DNA of 64,000 nucleotides from JBMHDW01 sp049889175. Lineage in GTDB: Bacteria > Pseudomonadota > Gammaproteobacteria > Comchoanobacterales > Comchoanobacteraceae. A program made the position numbers and the translations under genes. Positions 19,354 to 26,562 of the stretch are shown here, piece after piece. Where the stretch lies: contig JBMHDW010000001.1 in NCBI GenBank assembly GCA_049889175.1, forward strand, positions 62,001 to 126,000. The letters run 5' to 3'. The notes below the pieces were generated by a model. That model was not told the origin of the DNA. It saw nothing but the letters and a program-made list of their open reading frames with translations, and did not search any database. How positions within the stretch are numbered: the first letter of the stretch is position 1; each line of letters begins with the position of its first letter.

Positions 19354-20544
19354 TTAGGATTCAAGCTGTTTTTGCCAATAGTAGACATACTCTTGAGCAA
19401 TAAGGCCTTGATCACTGCGTAGCTTTAGAAAATCAAAGCCCGCTCTAAACAACTTCATCCCTAGCATACTCGCTTTGTTTCTTATATTCTTTTTTAAGAA
19501 AAACACTTGTAGAGCATAAATATCCAGCATGGTATCCAATGTTCGTCGTGGTAACTGAACCCTATTCAAAACCTCACGATAAAAGTCTTCAAAAGCTCTA
19601 CGAACATCAAGCATTGTCCTACAAACTTTTTGTGTTTTCATGAACTGGCACCATACTGGCCAGTATATTAAAGCAAAAATAAAACCCGGATTGAGTGGCT
19701 TTTTATGTTTGTATCTCAAATCAGTTTGCCGAAGACCTGACATTAATAATTCCTGGTCAAGCTCATTGAACGATTTCATATCAGCACAGGGAAATAGTAA
19801 ATCCTGCCATTTCCATGCCAATACCAACTGCATACTTTGCTCAGCATGACCTGTGTGAAGTAATTTTGTGATTTCTTGGGATAATCGTTGTGAGCTAACA
19901 GACGTGAGCAAATGACGATACCGTTTAAGTGCTTTAAGCTCATCATGACCAATTTTAAACTGCAATTTTGCACAAAACCGAAGCGCTCTAAGCATGCGAA
20001 CAGGATCTTCTTGAAATCGCTTATCTGGCTTACCAATACAGCGAATAATACCTTTTTTTAGATCGGTTAAACCACCAACCAAATCAATGATTCTTGTACT
20101 GGGATAGTGCCAATACAGTGCATTAATGGTAAAATCTCGTCTCAGCACATCTTCCTTCAGTGTACCATAGACATTCTCATCTTGTTCACTGTGATATGGG
20201 CCTCTAAAAGTAATCACCTCAACAAAATGTCTCTTAAAACGAACATGAACAATTTTAAATCGCTTACCAATTAATAAACTTCGTCTAAACAAGCGATGAA
20301 TACGATCTGGCCTTGCATCAGTCACCACGTCACAATCTTTTGATCGCACACCCAATAACCCGTCACGAACACAACCACCCACCAAGTAAGCCTCATAACC
20401 AGCAGCCACAAGCTCTTTCATCACATCTAATGAGTGGGGGTCAAACGCTTTAGTTAACTTAGGATACCGCTTCCCCAATCCCTTTGTGGGTTTCATCTTT
20501 TTGTGACCAAAATGGTTTACTAAATTAAAAATACGATTTATCAT
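19354..20544 (-). CDS. pcnB: Poly(A) polymerase I
   Basis: PcnB adds 3' poly(A) tails that mark RNA for decay. The 396-residue protein has the class II nucleotidyltransferase motif GGCVRDGLLG followed by KDCDVVTDA (about 56-76), which holds the catalytic carboxylates. It then shows IGKRFKIVHVRF, RRDFTINALYW and the FQEDPVRMLRALRF segment. A basic N-terminus and the neighbouring folK favour PcnB over a CCA-adding enzyme. It is somewhat shorter than E. coli PcnB (465), lacking part of the basic C-terminal tail. folK follows after 33 bases. Confidence 0.88.
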   Translation of the reverse strand: MINRIFNLVNHFGHKKMKPTKGLGKRYPKLTKAFDPHSLDVMKELVAAGYEAYLVGGCVRDGLLGVRSKDCDVVTDARPDRIHRLFRRSLLIGKRFKIVHVRFKRHFVEVITFRGPYHSEQDENVYGTLKEDVLRRDFTINALYWHYPSTRIIDLVGGLTDLKKGIIRCIGKPDKRFQEDPVRMLRALRFCAKLQFKIGHDELKALKRYRHLLTSVSSQRLSQEITKLLHTGHAEQSMQLVLAWKWQDLLFPCADMKSFNELDQELLMSGLRQTDLRYKHKKPLNPGFIFALIYWPVWCQFMKTQKVCRTMLDVRRAFEDFYREVLNRVQLPRRTLDTMLDIYALQVFFLKKNIRNKASMLGMKLFRAGFDFLKLRSDQGLIAQEYVYYWQKQLES

Positions 20545-20593
20545 ACAAACAACCTATCAGATTTCCATATTAACCAAGCTAAACTCATTTGTC

Positions 20594-21442
20594 ATGTTGG
20601 ATTCTTCACTTTGTTATCTTGCTTATGCCAGTGGCGCTCATGGCGCCCACCCTGGAGCAGCATTGGCTGCACAATCACTGCAGCAATTGATGCATTCATC
20701 CTCTGATTTTCAATGGGATGCCATCATTGAAGAAGATACTCAATGTTTGCCCACCACAGCACACGCAATCCATTTGAATCAAAAGCTTAGCCTTGCTGTA
20801 GAGCAATGCATTCATTTACAAAAGAAGTTTGTTGTGATTGGTGGCGACCATACGTGTGCCCTTGGTACTTGGAGTGGTGCATCCTATGCCTTGTCCCAAC
20901 AACCTTTAGGAATGATTTGGATTGATGCGCATTTAGACGCACATACCCCAGATACATCTCCATCCAATAACTTACATGGAATGCCGATGGCGGCGTTACT
21001 GGGTCATGGCATTGAAGAAATGACAGCATTAAGACATAAACACCCTAAAATTGCCTCAGATCGCTTAGTTTACATTGGCACACGTAGCTTTGAACCTGAA
21101 GAACGCGCATTACTTGATTCATTATCAGTGCACATTTTTGACATTCATGACATTCAACAACTTGGCTTGTCACATTGTATTACAGAAGCCCTAAAAATAG
21201 CTAAAGCTGATCAATTACCTTATGGCATTAGTCTAGATTTAGATGTCTTTGATCCTAAATGGGCTCCTGGCGTGAGCTGTCGAGTAGCGCAAGGCCTTAA
21301 CCCTAAGGAACTTATGGCATCTTGGCCTCAGCATGCGCCACAACCTGTTGGTATGGAGATCGTTGAATTAAATCCATTACTGGATAATAAAAACACAACC
21401 GTTGCTTTAATCCCACAACTTGTTGGGTGCTTTATGCGTTAA
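20594..21442 (+). CDS. rocF: Arginase
   Basis: Arginase hydrolyses arginine to ornithine and urea. The 282-residue protein has all manganese-binding motifs of the ureohydrolase family: GGDHTCALG (about 80-88), DAHLDAH (about 114-120) and SLDLDVFDP (about 211-219). It also has the arginase-type TSPSNNLHGMP loop and a late EIVELNP. The TSPS-NLHGMP loop favours arginase over agmatinase or formiminoglutamase. It stands alone on the plus strand and overlaps the convergent flavoprotein gene by 4 bases. It could supply ornithine or nitrogen, or consume host arginine; the latter is inference. Confidence 0.85.
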   Translation: MLDSSLCYLAYASGAHGAHPGAALAAQSLQQLMHSSSDFQWDAIIEEDTQCLPTTAHAIHLNQKLSLAVEQCIHLQKKFVVIGGDHTCALGTWSGASYALSQQPLGMIWIDAHLDAHTPDTSPSNNLHGMPMAALLGHGIEEMTALRHKHPKIASDRLVYIGTRSFEPEERALLDSLSVHIFDIHDIQQLGLSHCITEALKIAKADQLPYGISLDLDVFDPKWAPGVSCRVAQGLNPKELMASWPQHAPQPVGMEIVELNPLLDNKNTTVALIPQLVGCFMR

Positions 21443-22605
21443 AGATATGGATCCATTTGCTTTAAAAGCGAAGTCCATAGATGCTCTATTTCTTTACCAA
21501 CGCATGCAAATGCTTCAACCACTTGCTGCTCATTCCTGGCAATAGCAAAACCATCTTCACCATTTACAACAACCTCATCCCACTGACCTTGCCATTTAGG
21601 ATGATGTGCACAACGGATTGGTAGGGACTTATTTTTACACATGACTGGCATTGCAGGGTACTGAATGGGCGAGAGTGACTCCAATGATTGATCTTTCAGT
21701 AACGCAAGCACTGCTGGCGTCATTGCTTTAATTTGGTGCCTAATAGGTGCTACATAACATCTATTCTGCCCTAAAACGCTAGCACAATCGCCCAGTGCAA
21801 ATACATTAGCTTGACTGGTTTGTCCCCATTGATTAACTTTAATCCCTTGATCAACACTAAGTCCGGCATTTGTTGCCAATGATGTATTAGGTTTTATCCC
21901 AATACAAGAAAGATAATGATCAGCAGAGAATAAACCATCTTTAGATTTGAAGCCTTGATCATGAAAACTTTCCACAGCTTGATCACCGAACCACTTTATT
22001 CCCAATGAATGAAATTTTTCGATTATGATCTGGCCCAGGGCTTGTGGAAGGAGTCTTTGTAATGGCCATGACTCCATGGTGATTAAAGAGACTTGATGCT
22101 TCCCCATATTTAAATCAAAAGCCATTTCAGTGCCCACCAAGCCTGAACCTAAAATAGCAACTTTTTGATGCTCTTTAAATGATTTACGAACATGCTGTAA
22201 ATCTGCAAGTGTATTTATTGATGAAAGTGTCTTATGTTGGAAAACACGCACTGGCTCCGAACCTACTGCAAGCACACAAATCTTATAGGCAACGGTTATC
22301 ACCTGATCACCTTGTTTCAATTCAGCATGATGAGTTTTGGTATTAAGCTTGACAACTTCAGTAAATGTTAATACCTCAGCCTTGAGGGCTTTTGACATTT
22401 CTTCAGCACTTTTCATGCTTAATTGCTTTTCTGTTTTATTTAAAGCATAGCATTGTGATAATTGTGGTTTATGATAGAAATCACCACTATCTTGGGTAGC
22501 CACAAGCATCTCTAACTCACTATGCTCTTTTCTCAAAGCTTCAGCCATCCAATATCCAGCCAAGCCAGTTCCTACAATAAATACATCAACTGATTTTACA
22601 CTCAT
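21439..22605 (-). CDS. Rubredoxin-reductase-like FAD/NAD-dependent oxidoreductase
   Basis: A 388-residue two-dinucleotide-fold flavoprotein. The FAD motif GTGLAGYWMAEAL lies at about 12-24, a second Gly-rich motif (ILGSGLVGTEMAFDL) at about 150-164, and the late FAD contact VFALGDCASVLG near 268-279. The overall plan resembles rubredoxin-NAD(+) reductases such as Pseudomonas RubB. No redox-active CxxC is seen near the first motif, against thioredoxin-reductase function. No rubredoxin gene is nearby, so the partner is unknown. Its ATG shares a base with the spoT stop (TAATG), so the two are translationally coupled. Confidence 0.75.
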   Translation of the reverse strand: MSVKSVDVFIVGTGLAGYWMAEALRKEHSELEMLVATQDSGDFYHKPQLSQCYALNKTEKQLSMKSAEEMSKALKAEVLTFTEVVKLNTKTHHAELKQGDQVITVAYKICVLAVGSEPVRVFQHKTLSSINTLADLQHVRKSFKEHQKVAILGSGLVGTEMAFDLNMGKHQVSLITMESWPLQRLLPQALGQIIIEKFHSLGIKWFGDQAVESFHDQGFKSKDGLFSADHYLSCIGIKPNTSLATNAGLSVDQGIKVNQWGQTSQANVFALGDCASVLGQNRCYVAPIRHQIKAMTPAVLALLKDQSLESLSPIQYPAMPVMCKNKSLPIRCAHHPKWQGQWDEVVVNGEDGFAIARNEQQVVEAFACVGKEIEHLWTSLLKQMDPYL

Positions 22606-24758
22606 TACATTCCTTCTTCTCTCATCACTTTTGTAACATCAGTGATCTTTCGAATATGTCTAAGCACGTTAGCCAACTGAATACGGTCACGCACTTTAAG
22701 CTGCAAACGCACCACAGCATGCTGATCTTGATGGTCAGTGATGAAAATATCCTCAATATTTGCATTCGCATTGGATACTGCCATTGCGATATTAGCCAAT
22801 GACCCACGTTTATTCATAACATGAACTCGCACAAAGATTAAAAAATCTCCTTGGACATCACTTGACCAAGAAACCATCACTGTTTTTTCACCTAAACGCA
22901 CGGCTTTAACCAATGCCTGACAACGATGTCGGTGTATCAAAATGCCATCACCAACTGATAATAAACCCATAATTTCATCACCAGGAATGGGGCAGCAACA
23001 TGAAGAAAAACGGACCACCATCCCTTCCGTTCCAGTCACTAGCAATGGTTTAGCGCCCTGTTTTTCTGATGTATGGTTTTGCATAAAGCACTGACGAACA
23101 ACTAAGTTTGCTGATCGCTTACCCAACCCAATGTCAGCCAATACCTCATCAAGAGAGCGGCACTCCAAAAGAAAAGCTGCATTATTTTTAGCTTCACGAG
23201 TCAAGTCATTATAAGCAATGCCCTGCTCGGAAAGCGCCCGAGTTAATAGTCGCTCACCAAGGCGCATTGATTGACCCTTGCGTTGATCCCTAAGAAAGTG
23301 GCGAATGGATGACTTAGCCTTACCACTTTTGACTAAGCTTAACCAAAACTCACTGGGTGATGCATTATTATTGGTAATCACCTCAACGGTTTGACCACTA
23401 TGCAGTTCTGTTGATAACGGGACCAATTGGCGATCAACTTTGGCAGCAGCGCAGTGATGACCTATATCAGTATGAATCGCATAAGCTAAATCAATAGGCG
23501 TTGCTCCTGCTGGCAACTCAATAATCTGCCCTTTCGGAGTAAAAACATAGACATCATTGGGGAACAAATCAATTTTTACGTTTTCGATAAACTCAATAGA
23601 GTTACCTGTCTTACGCTGCATTTCAATGAGATCTTTAAGCCATTGCTGCATGTGTAATTGTGGTGAAACAGTCTCGGCATCACCTGTTTTATATAACCAA
23701 TGAGCTGCTACACCTCGATTAGCCAGTCGATCCATAGCAAGTGTGCGGATTTGTACTTCAATCGGTAAGCCATAAGGCCCAAATAATACCGTATGCAATG
23801 ACTGATAACCGTTTGCCTTGGGTAAAGCTATGTAATCTTTAAACTTTTGACTCATTGGCTTGTAAAGGGCGTGAATATACCCCATGGCACGATAGCAGTC
23901 ATTGTCATCAGAAAGCACAATTCTTATGCCGTAGACATCAGTTAGTTCGTCAAAAGAGACTCTTTTAGACTTCATTTTTCGATAGATACTGTACAAATGT
24001 TTCTCTCGCCCTGATATATCATAAACATTGAGTTCTTTTTGCGCCATCACACGTTGGAAATTTTGACATATGTGTTCAATGGTATGCTCATGCTGAGCAA
24101 ATACTTTATCAATTGCTGCTTGGATAACTTGATAGCGTAGTGGATATAACCAACGAAAACCCAAATTCTCTAGCTCTAAAGATAAATCATGCATGCCTAA
24201 ACGCTTAGCAATTGGCGCATAAATTTCTAGAGTTTCTCGAGATATACGTCGCTGCTTCGTCCGTGACATAGCATCTAGGGTACGCATGTTGTGCAACCTA
24301 TCAGATAATTTGACAATAATCACACGAATATCATCGGACATAGCCAGCAACATCTTTCTAAAATTTTCAGCCTGTGCTTCAACTTTAGTTTCAAATGTCA
24401 CATTATTAAGTTTGCTAACACCATCAACGATATTTGCGACGACATCACCGAACTGTTGTTTAATGATGCCTTTAGTTGTGGGCGTATCTTCAAGCACATC
24501 ATGCATGACACCAGCAACGATGGAGTGAACATCCATATGAAGGTCGCCGAGAATACAAGCCACATCAACTGGATGAGTAATGTAAGGTTCACCACTTCTT
24601 CGATATTGCCCTTGGTGGGCTGCCTCTGCTAAATCAACAGCCTGCATGATAATGGCAATATCATCTTCACATAAGTGTGTTGTATGTTCAATGATGAGCT
24701 GTTTAAGCGTTTCAAGTCCGTATGGATTATTCTGTATCACCTTCCGTGTCAATAGCAT
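22605..24758 (-). CDS. spoT: Bifunctional (p)ppGpp synthetase/hydrolase SpoT
   Basis: SpoT makes and degrades the alarmone (p)ppGpp. The HD hydrolase domain is intact, with HDVLEDT and the later KLSDRLHNMRTL. The synthetase domain is seen in DVYGIRIVL, KDYIALPKANGYQSLHT and EVQIRT. TGS (VYVFTPKGQIIELPAG) and C-terminal ACT (about 640-715) domains follow. Roughly 717 residues, like E. coli SpoT (702). The start is uncertain: ATG at 24758, TTG at 24776 or 24752, or GTG at 24740 are all in frame and all overlap the rpoZ end. Order gmk-rpoZ-spoT is conserved in gammaproteobacteria. Confidence 0.93.
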   Translation of the reverse strand: MLLTRKVIQNNPYGLETLKQLIIEHTTHLCEDDIAIIMQAVDLAEAAHQGQYRRSGEPYITHPVDVACILGDLHMDVHSIVAGVMHDVLEDTPTTKGIIKQQFGDVVANIVDGVSKLNNVTFETKVEAQAENFRKMLLAMSDDIRVIIVKLSDRLHNMRTLDAMSRTKQRRISRETLEIYAPIAKRLGMHDLSLELENLGFRWLYPLRYQVIQAAIDKVFAQHEHTIEHICQNFQRVMAQKELNVYDISGREKHLYSIYRKMKSKRVSFDELTDVYGIRIVLSDDNDCYRAMGYIHALYKPMSQKFKDYIALPKANGYQSLHTVLFGPYGLPIEVQIRTLAMDRLANRGVAAHWLYKTGDAETVSPQLHMQQWLKDLIEMQRKTGNSIEFIENVKIDLFPNDVYVFTPKGQIIELPAGATPIDLAYAIHTDIGHHCAAAKVDRQLVPLSTELHSGQTVEVITNNNASPSEFWLSLVKSGKAKSSIRHFLRDQRKGQSMRLGERLLTRALSEQGIAYNDLTREAKNNAAFLLECRSLDEVLADIGLGKRSANLVVRQCFMQNHTSEKQGAKPLLVTGTEGMVVRFSSCCCPIPGDEIMGLLSVGDGILIHRHRCQALVKAVRLGEKTVMVSWSSDVQGDFLIFVRVHVMNKRGSLANIAMAVSNANANIEDIFITDHQDQHAVVRLQLKVRDRIQLANVLRHIRKITDVTKVMREEGM

Positions 24759-24972
24759 CCTCCGCCGAATCCTCAAAGCTCATAGAACCTTGAGCGTCGA
24801 TATAACCATCAGCAATTTCTCTTAACGCAATAACTGTTGCTTTATCATTATCTAATGACACAAAAGGATCTGCACCGTCCATGATTTGCCGAGCACGAGT
24901 TGATGCCGCGCTGATGATTTCAAATCGATTAGGAATTTTTTTCAAACAATCTTCAATGGTAATTCTAGCCAT
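24727..24972 (-). CDS. rpoZ: RNA polymerase omega subunit
   Basis: The omega subunit helps assemble RNA polymerase and takes part in ppGpp binding. The 81-residue protein begins MARITIEDCLKKIPNRFEI and has the conserved STRARQI and KATVIALREIADG segments, with an acidic tail. The ATG at 24972 is chosen because it matches the family start and has AGAGAAG a few bases upstream; a longer frame begins 20 codons earlier. It lies between gmk and spoT and overlaps the start of spoT. Confidence 0.93.
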   Translation of the reverse strand: MARITIEDCLKKIPNRFEIISAASTRARQIMDGADPFVSLDNDKATVIALREIADGYIDAQGSMSFEDSAEDAIDTEGDTE

Positions 24973-24999
24973 ATCACTTCTCTGGTTAATAATCCTTTC

Positions 25000-25028
25000 A
25001 AAATAACATAAATATTTATATGGATCAA
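25000..25028 (-). promoter_or_regulatory. Candidate promoter for rpoZ-spoT
   Basis: On the minus strand TTGATC (25023-25028) is followed after 17 bases by TATTTT (25000-25005). It lies in the 150-base spacer between gmk and rpoZ. The region is very A/T rich, so chance matches are likely. Confidence 0.3.
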
Positions 25029-25122
25029 CCATATTTATCTAGCGGGATGATTATTTGTTTCACATGAATAAAACAAAGGTTTTCTTTGCGGAAACTCTTT
25101 AAGTTCTAAATTGAATTTATTT

Positions 25123-25680
25123 CTACGAACCGGACAACTGTTTTTGTTTTCGGTATGCAATTACTAATTGCTCTAAGGCAGTATCAAAATGATCATTCAC
25201 CAACACAAAGTCATATTCACTCTGATAACGCATATCATCTTCTGCCTGCTGCATGCGCCGCTTAATGATAGCTGCATCATCACCTCTTTGCATTAAACGC
25301 TGTTCTAGCGCTTCGATGTTAGGGGGTAAGATAAAAACGCTCCAAACATGATCAAGCCGATTGCGAACAACCCTTGCTCCCTGCCAGTCAATTTCTAATA
25401 TAACATCTTGCTGCTGACTTAATGCACTCACGGTGGCCGCGTCGCTACCATACCAGCATTCAAAAACCTGCTCTGATTCAATAAAGTCATTGTTTTTTTG
25501 CTTTTCCAGAAAAGCTTCATGGCTTACAAAGTGATAATCTTTACCATTAACCTCACCTGGCCGTGGGTTGCGCGTTGTATGGGAGACATTCACTGTTACC
25601 TCAGGGCATAGCTTTAAAAAAGCTTTCACTAATGAAGTTTTACCTGCACCGGATGGCGCACTTACTATAATAATCATCAT
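25123..25680 (-). CDS. gmk: Guanylate kinase
   Basis: Gmk phosphorylates GMP to GDP. The roughly 185-residue protein has the P-loop SAPSGAGKTSLV near the N-terminus. The GMP-binding segment is VSHTTRNPRPGEVNGKDYHFVS, and EIDWQGARVVR follows. GTG at 25683, ATG at 25680 and ATG at 25677 are all possible starts behind AAGGAG; the spacing favours one of the ATGs. It opens the gmk-rpoZ-spoT cluster and is divergent from rph. Confidence 0.95.
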   Translation of the reverse strand: MMIIIVSAPSGAGKTSLVKAFLKLCPEVTVNVSHTTRNPRPGEVNGKDYHFVSHEAFLEKQKNNDFIESEQVFECWYGSDAATVSALSQQQDVILEIDWQGARVVRNRLDHVWSVFILPPNIEALEQRLMQRGDDAAIIKRRMQQAEDDMRYQSEYDFVLVNDHFDTALEQLVIAYRKQKQLSGS

Positions 25681-25697
25681 CACTCCTTAACCTGTTT

Positions 25698-25726
25698 AGC
25701 ATAGTTATTTTGATGGTTGATTGCAA
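25698..25726 (-). promoter_or_regulatory. Candidate sigma70 promoter for gmk
   Basis: Minus strand TTGCAA (25721-25726) and TATGCT (25698-25703) are 17 bases apart, with the gmk start 18 bases further on. It is back to back with the rph promoter. Confidence 0.5.
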
Positions 25727-25738
25727 GAATCGACAACC

Positions 25739-25766
25739 TTGACTTAGATTTCATGCTTGATACAAT
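25739..25766 (+). promoter_or_regulatory. Candidate sigma70 promoter for rph
   Basis: TTGACT (25739-25744) and TACAAT (25761-25766) are separated by 16 bases, each with five of six consensus bases. rph begins at 25794 behind AGAGG. Confidence 0.6.
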
Positions 25767-25793
25767 AAGCCAACTTTGACAGCAGAGGTTATT

Positions 25794-26501
25794 ATGCGAC
25801 CATCAAAACGTCAGCCTAACGAGTTGCGCCCCGTCACTATAGAGTGTCATGTTAACCGTTATGCCGAAGGCTCAGTTCTTTATAGCTCTGGGCATACTAA
25901 AGTACTTTGCACGGTAAGCGCTGTTGAAGGTGTCCCTCGATTTTTAAGAGATTCTCATCAAGGATGGCTGACAGCTGAGTATGGTATGCTTCCTAGATCT
26001 ACGCACACCCGCATGGACAGAGAATCCGCTCGTGGCAAACAATCTGGCCGAACCATGGAAATCCAGAGACTGATAGGACGAAGTCTTCGAGCGATGGTTG
26101 ATTTAAAAAAATTGGGACAATGGACTCTCATGGTTGATTGTGATGTTATTCAGGCAGATGGCGGCACTCGAACTGCTGCTATTAACGGTGGTGCATTGGC
26201 TTTGATTCTCGCCATTCAAAAATTACAATATGACAAAAAACTAATCGCTGACCCTTTATTAAGCCCTGTATCGGCTATTTCATGTGGTGTTGTCAATGGT
26301 CAAGTCATCACCGATTTAGATTATGATGAAGATAGTCAAGCACAAGCAGATATTAATGTTGTTAGAAATGAACATGGCCTTATCGAAGTGCAAGGCACCG
26401 CAGAGCAAGGCACAATGACTGACGAGCAGCTTCAACAAGCACTTAAATTAGCGCAAAACAGCATAGATGAGCTTTTGGAACTTCAAAAAAACCATATTTA
26501 A
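25794..26501 (+). CDS. rph: RNase PH
   Basis: RNase PH trims tRNA 3' ends by phosphorolysis. The 235-residue protein has the family landmarks in order: MRPSKRQPNELRPV, EGSVLYSSGHTKVLCT, GWLTAEYGMLPRSTHTR, GRTMEIQRLIGRSLR, DCDVIQADGGTRTA and a late EVQGTAEQG. The ATG at 25794 is chosen for its match to the usual start and its ribosome binding site (AGAGG, 6 bases away) rather than a TTG 6 codons upstream. It is followed after 57 bases by the phosphatase gene. Confidence 0.96.
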   Translation: MRPSKRQPNELRPVTIECHVNRYAEGSVLYSSGHTKVLCTVSAVEGVPRFLRDSHQGWLTAEYGMLPRSTHTRMDRESARGKQSGRTMEIQRLIGRSLRAMVDLKKLGQWTLMVDCDVIQADGGTRTAAINGGALALILAIQKLQYDKKLIADPLLSPVSAISCGVVNGQVITDLDYDEDSQAQADINVVRNEHGLIEVQGTAEQGTMTDEQLQQALKLAQNSIDELLELQKNHI

Positions 26502-26523
26502 CCAGCTTTTTTAGACTTTTTAT

Positions 26524-26562
26524 CCTATAACTCCAAAGAAGGCAGTTATGGGTGTATTGTGA
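26524..26562 (+). promoter_or_regulatory. Hairpin and four-codon minicistron before the phosphatase gene
   Basis: A 9-bp stem (26524-26532 with 26544-26552, one G-T pair) carries a loop containing AAGAAGG. Seven bases beyond this ribosome-binding-like sequence an ATG (26548) opens a four-codon frame (Met-Gly-Val-Leu). Its TGA (26560-26562) overlaps the GTG start of the phosphatase at 26559. This could be a translational coupling or control device. It is read from sequence only and could be chance. Confidence 0.35.

Noticed and set aside
22625..24595. Short frames inside spoT on both strands
   Set aside because: They overlap conserved SpoT domains and show no features of their own.
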